64,000 nt of DNA, taken from Streptomyces spectabilis. Its GTDB lineage: Bacteria > Actinomycetota > Actinomycetes > Streptomycetales > Streptomycetaceae. The stretch spans positions 5,094,501 to 5,158,500 of the forward strand of contig NZ_CP023690.1 of the NCBI RefSeq assembly GCF_008704795.1, written 5' to 3'. Below are positions 60,831-64,000 of the stretch, one piece after another; the stretch's first letter is position 1, and each line of letters opens with the position of its first letter. The notes beneath the pieces were generated by a model that was not told where the DNA came from, ran no database searches, and saw only the letters and a program-made list of their open reading frames with translations. The translations under genes and the position numbers were made by a program.

Positions 60831-62216
60831 CTAGGCGGCCCTGGAGCGCGCCGCTTCGCCGAAGGGCCGCTCCTGTCCGGCCGGGCCTCGTCGCCCCCGG
60901 CGGCTCCGGGACCGTTCCACGTCCGGCGCGGTGATGACGACCGGGACACCGGAAGGGGCCTGGGCGCCGGTGATGCGGCTCAGCTCCTCCTCGCCCGATC
61001 GCACCCGGGCGACCTGGGGGGTGATGCCCGCCGAGGCCATCAGCCGGCGCACCGCGCGGCGCTGGCCGGGAGTCACCAGGGTGACGACGCTGCCGGACTC
61101 GCCCGCGCGGGCCGTGCGACCGCCGCGGTGCAGGTAGTCCTTGTGGTCACCGGGCGGATCCACGTTGACGACCAGGTCGAGATGGTCGACGTGGATCCCG
61201 CGCGCCGCGACGTTGGTCGCCACCAGGACGGTCACGTGCCCGCTCTTGAACCGGGCCAGGGTCCGCGTGCGCTGCGGCTGGGACTTGCCGCCGTGCAGGG
61301 CCGCGGCACGGACACCGTTGCTCAGCAGGTGCCTGGTCAGCCGGTCGGCCGCGTGCTTGGTGTCCAGGAACATGATCACGCGGCCGTCCCGCGCGGCGAT
61401 CTCGGTGGTCGTCCGCTGCTTGTCCGCGTCGTGTACGTGGAGGACGTGGTGCTCCATCGTGGTGACCGCGCCCGCCGACGGGTCGACGGAGTGGACCACC
61501 GGGTCCACCAGATAGCGGCGGACCAGCAGGTCGACGTCGCGGTCCAGAGTGGCCGAGAAGAGCATCCGCTGCCCGTCCGGACGCACCCGGTCGAGCAGGG
61601 CGGTGACCTGCGGTACGAAGCCCATGTCGGCCATCTGGTCGGCCTCGTCGAGGACCGTGATGCCGACGTCGTCCAGCCGGCATGCGCCGCGGTCGACGAG
61701 GTCCTTGAGCCGCCCCGGCGTCGCGACGACGACCTCGACCCCGGCGCGCAGCGCACCGGTCTGCCTGTTGAGGGACATCCCGCCGACGACGGTGGCGAGC
61801 CGCAGGCTCACGGCACGGGCGTACGGAGCGAGCGCGTCGGTGACCTGCTGCGCGAGTTCGCGGGTGGGGACGAGGACGAGGGCGAGCGGCTGCCGCGGCT
61901 CGGCACGCCGTCCTGCCGTACGGGCCAGGGTGGCGAGGCCGAAGGCGAGGGTCTTGCCCGAGCCGGTGCGGCCACGGCCGAGCACGTCACGGCCGGCCAG
62001 GGTGTTCGGCAGGGTCGCCGCCTGGATCGGGAACGGCACGGTCACACCTTCACGGCCGAGCTCGGCCAACAGCCGCGCGGGCAGGGCGAGATCGGCGAAC
62101 GCCTCGACGGCGGGCAGCGCGGGCGTGCCCGTCCCCGGCGATACCGGATCGCAGGACCGGGAATTGCGCGGAATGCCGGAGCGGTCAGGGCTGCGTGTGG
62201 TGCGCCTGCGATTCAA
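60831..62216 (-). CDS. Cold-shock DEAD-box RNA helicase
   Basis: A 461-residue helicase. Motifs: Q-motif region FADLALPARLLAELGREGVTVPFPIQAATLP, Walker A GRTGSGKT, PTRELAQQ, TPGRL, LDEADQM, FSATLDR, LDTKHAADRL, ATNVAARGIHVDHLDLVVN and HRGGRTARAG. No ATG or GTG lies before the Q-motif; a TTG at 62216 (MNRRRTTRSPDRSG) with GAGGAAGG six bases upstream is the best start, with an Arg-rich N-terminus. The Arg-rich C-terminus is normal. It unwinds structured RNA at low temperature; cspA is 209 bp upstream on the same strand behind its own terminator. Confidence 0.92.
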   Translation of the reverse strand: MNRRRTTRSPDRSGIPRNSRSCDPVSPGTGTPALPAVEAFADLALPARLLAELGREGVTVPFPIQAATLPNTLAGRDVLGRGRTGSGKTLAFGLATLARTAGRRAEPRQPLALVLVPTRELAQQVTDALAPYARAVSLRLATVVGGMSLNRQTGALRAGVEVVVATPGRLKDLVDRGACRLDDVGITVLDEADQMADMGFVPQVTALLDRVRPDGQRMLFSATLDRDVDLLVRRYLVDPVVHSVDPSAGAVTTMEHHVLHVHDADKQRTTTEIAARDGRVIMFLDTKHAADRLTRHLLSNGVRAAALHGGKSQPQRTRTLARFKSGHVTVLVATNVAARGIHVDHLDLVVNVDPPGDHKDYLHRGGRTARAGESGSVVTLVTPGQRRAVRRLMASAGITPQVARVRSGEEELSRITGAQAPSGVPVVITAPDVERSRSRRGRRGPAGQERPFGEAARSRAA

Positions 62217-62230
62217 GCGGAACCTTCCTC

Positions 62231-62262
62231 GATACGGCGATACGGCGATACGGCGATACGGC
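62231..62262. repeat. Four perfect 8-bp tandem repeats upstream of helicase gene
   Basis: GATACGGC four times without mismatch, read on the plus strand. On the coding strand of the helicase the array ends one base upstream of the GAGGAAGG ribosome binding site, so it lies in the leader. Confidence 0.9.
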
Positions 62263-62363
62263 GCGTAACAAGGAATTCCCGCAGCGGAGGACAGCGCAGA
62301 GAATCGCGAGAACGAGCCGAAGTGATGGGGAAGCGACGGGGAACCGTGCCCTGAAACGCAGCG

Positions 62364-62399
62364 AGCTGGGGCCCGCACCCCAAGGTGCGGGCCCCAGCT
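62364..62399 (-). terminator. cspA terminator
   Basis: AGCTGGGGCCCGCACC (62364-62379) and GGTGCGGGCCCCAGCT (62384-62399) form a perfect 16-bp stem with a CCAA loop, 27 bp past the cspA stop. Confidence 0.92.
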
Positions 62400-62425
62400 G
62401 CGAAGTATGCGCGTCGCTACCGGTG

Positions 62426-62629
62426 TCAGGCGGGGACGATGTTCTCGGCCGTCGGGCCCTTCTGGCCCTGCGCGATGTCGAACGACACCTTCTGGCCTTC
62501 CTGCAGCTCGCGGAAGCCCTGGGTGGCGATGTTCGAGTAGTGGGCGAAGACGTCGGGGCCGCCACCCTCCTGCTCGATGAAGCCGAAGCCCTTTTCCGCG
62601 TTGAACCACTTCACGGTGCCATTAGACAT
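62426..62629 (-). CDS. cspA: CspA-family cold-shock protein
   Basis: A 67-residue cold-shock domain protein with RNP1 KGFGFI and RNP2 VFAHYS, starting at ATG 62629 behind GAAGGAGA. It binds single-stranded RNA and DNA and keeps RNA unstructured. The helicase gene downstream acts in the same process. It has a long, less GC-rich leader with a hairpin. Confidence 0.97.
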   Translation of the reverse strand: MSNGTVKWFNAEKGFGFIEQEGGGPDVFAHYSNIATQGFRELQEGQKVSFDIAQGQKGPTAENIVPA

Positions 62630-62656
62630 ATCAATTCTCCTTCGGAGGCGGTTTCA

Positions 62657-62677
62657 GGAATTCACTGTCAGAATTCC
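62657..62677 (-). promoter_or_regulatory. Hairpin in the cspA leader
   Basis: GGAATTC (62657-62663) and GAATTCC (62671-62677) pair perfectly around a 7-nt loop, 28 bp before the start codon. Cold-shock genes often have structured leaders controlling translation; a thermosensor role is inferred only from position. Confidence 0.5.
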
Positions 62678-63214
62678 GTGTCGCCGTGATGATTACCTCG
62701 TCGGGAAATGATCCTGCTGGCAACCACACTTGCAACTGCTTTCGACAGTAGCACGGTGCGCCCCGCCGTGTGCGGCCAATAATTCAAAATCCGCCCGACA
62801 GTCGCGAAATACTCGCAAGGCCCCCCGCCTATTTCTCATTTCGCGGCCACAGATTTGCTCCCCACCGGCCACAGCCTTCCTGCCACACACACCGCCGCAA
62901 CCCCTGTGACCTCCCACGACGCATCCCGCCCCGCCCTCACGGCCAGCCACCCCCGCCCGGCCCCCGTCAGCCACGGCGCGACAACAAATTCACCCCGAAG
63001 CGCCGTCCCCGAGGGCGAAGCCCTGCCGACGCGGCCTCACTGACAGCCCTGCGCCGCGCACGGCAGGAAGCCCCTGTACCCGCCCGATGATGGGCGTACT
63101 ACCTCTCGAAGAGAGGCACTGCTCGGGGCGGACGCTCCGCCGACGGCGCGGACGAAGGCGGGGCGCTCGGGCAGCAGACGCGCGGGCAGGGCGATGTTCG
63201 GCAGGCGAGAGGGA
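62678..63214. other. Intergenic region, no gene seen
   Basis: The left 80 bp are the likely cspA promoter and leader, lower in GC than surrounding DNA. From about 62760 to 63214 the open frames lack ribosome binding sites, domains or normal codon bias. The patch at 63120-63200 is coding-like in GC bias only. Confidence 0.5.
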
Positions 63215-63616
63215 TCAGCGTGGCTTCCCTCCTGCGCCCTTGAAGCAGGACCAGACGACCTTCCCGGCCGGGGTGCGGTCCTCCACCCCCCATCCGTCGG
63301 AGAGCGCGACCACCAGTGTCAGGCCCCGTCCGGAGGGTTCATCTGCGGACGGCGCACGCACGGTGGGCCGCCGACGACGGCTGTCTTGCACTTCCAGGCG
63401 TACGACGTCGTCATCGGAACGGAGCCTGACGAGAAACCCCTGTCCTGGATCGGTGCCGTGGACCACGGCATTAGTGGCGAGCTCGGACAGGCAGAGACGA
63501 ATGTCCTCAGCGCGGGCGATCAGACCCCAGTTGTCCAACGCCTTGGCCACGAACTCCCGCGCCTCACGCACTGATTCAGGTCGCGCGGCGAAGAGCTGTT
63601 GTGTCGACGCGATCAT
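63215..63616 (-). CDS. RsbW-like ATP-binding protein
   Basis: A 133-residue GHKL ATPase starting at ATG 63616. N-box LCLSELATNAVVHG, G1-type VQDSRRRRP (Asp kept) and G2-type GRGLTLVVALSDGWGVE are visible. It belongs to the large Streptomyces set of small anti-sigma/kinase-like proteins. It is divergent from an XRE-type gene start at 63932, the same arrangement as at 23271-23794. Confidence 0.9.
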   Translation of the reverse strand: MIASTQQLFAARPESVREAREFVAKALDNWGLIARAEDIRLCLSELATNAVVHGTDPGQGFLVRLRSDDDVVRLEVQDSRRRRPTVRAPSADEPSGRGLTLVVALSDGWGVEDRTPAGKVVWSCFKGAGGKPR

Positions 63617-63931
63617 CCCGTGCCCCCCTTTCGTCGACCCGAACGCGCGCCGGCTTCCGGACTTGCTCGGCTCTATGGCTTTCGGCTCCAGGTGGGAGAG
63701 GGGCGGGGCGATGAGACCGTAGGTGTCTGCAATACACGATGGGGCCGTTGACTGGGCGATGCTCCGTGAGGGGTTCCATGGTTTCGACCGTCCGGGCTCG
63801 GCGAAGTGGTAGCCACTTGAGCATTCCGGAGCGCCAACTCATGGGGAATCACCGGCCGTTCTACTTCCGCTCCACTTCCGTCCCGTCGATTGCACGTGTC
63901 TGCTTCGATGACCGGTGGAAGGGAGGGAAGC
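63617..63931. other. Intergenic region with small palindrome
   Basis: No gene is seen. A perfect inverted repeat AAGTGG-TAG-CCACTT lies at 63804-63818, about midway between the divergent ATPase and XRE starts, and could be an operator. Confidence 0.45.
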
Positions 63932-64000
63932 GTGGCGACCGTGCACCACTGGACCGGCCTGGAAGCCAGAGCCCTACGGCTTGCCCTGCGCATGAGTGTG
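63932..64000 (+). CDS. XRE-type HTH regulator, 5' end only
   Basis: A GTG start at 63932 with GGGAGGGAAG at 63921-63930. The first 23 residues read MATVHHWTGLEARALRLALR then MSV, matching the N-terminus of Streptomyces helix-turn-helix regulators whose HTH begins ALR.ALRMSVR. The rest is outside the window. Confidence 0.65.
   Translation, partial: MATVHHWTGLEARALRLALRMSV

Noticed and set aside
63100..63210. Short minus-strand stretch reading IALPARLLPERP, similar to the helicase LALPARLLAEL
   Set aside because: Only about eight residues match; no helicase motif follows and no start or ribosome binding site is present. Probably chance.
1..64000. tRNA, rRNA, insertion sequence, integrase or attachment site
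   Set aside because: No tRNA-like GGTTCGANTCC arms, transposase or integrase motifs, or flanking direct repeats with mobility genes were found.

Overview
The window is chromosomal DNA from a Streptomyces or a very close actinomycete. The evidence is very high GC with strong third-position GC bias, frequent GTG and TTG starts, 4-base ATGA/GTGA gene overlaps, and families typical of the genus: snapalysin with its divergent LysR gene, XRE/DUF397 pairs, RsbW-like ATP-binding proteins, a PHO box, and LysR, TetR and MarR genes facing their targets. I saw no tRNA, rRNA, CRISPR array, insertion sequence, prophage or complete antibiotic cluster. It reads as ordinary chromosome with many small regulator-target modules.

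Layout. 1-10 kb: a truncated VWA protein, a PhoX-type phosphatase behind a PHO box, a repeat-bearing surface protein, snapalysin with its LysR regulator, a FUSC membrane protein and a membrane-anchored EEP-family enzyme. 10-18.9 kb: a membrane protein, a DrrAB-like ABC exporter, an SGNH hydrolase beside a LysR gene with a five-unit 11-bp repeat array, and a TetR/MFS efflux pair with two matching operators. 18.86-20.38 kb: a non-coding, repeat-rich GC island. 20.4-28.7 kb: small enzymes (TfoX-like, NUDIX, VOC, SDR, cupin, DUF4291, lipase, LLM oxidoreductase), a shortened AraC-type protein and a divergent ATPase/XRE/DUF397 developmental-type module.

28.7-40.2 kb: an orphan cytochrome oxidase subunit I with a small membrane partner, divergent from an ECF sigma factor with an anti-sigma-like partner; an SGNH lipoprotein; an 89-bp tandem repeat; ABM, PH-domain and SnoaL-like proteins; a MarR/MFS pair; a PLP-dependent decarboxylase. 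40.2-50 kb: an envelope block made of a four-gene operon (lipoprotein, adaptor, ATPase, FtsX-type permease), a divergent two-component system with lipoprotein, and two membrane-anchored PQQ-type propellers. 50-56 kb: TetR, a YncE-like propeller with divergent LysR, a stand-alone condensation-fold protein, and a MarR/SDR pair with two identical 16-bp palindromes. 56.2-59.5 kb: a 40-residue membrane peptide followed by a 1024-residue HTH-NTPase-repeat protein. 59.5-62.6 kb: a cold-shock cluster (MerR-like regulator, SCO5918-like protein, CBS protein, DEAD-box helicase, CspA). The right end holds an RsbW-like ATPase and the start of an XRE gene.

Several modules have regulatory DNA visible directly: PHO box, LysR, TetR and MarR palindromes, and strong terminators. 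The least explained items are the HTH-NTPase-repeat protein with its small membrane neighbour, the 11-bp repeat array at 14921-14975, the 8-bp tandem repeat just upstream of the helicase ribosome binding site, and the two dispersed repeat families found between genes.
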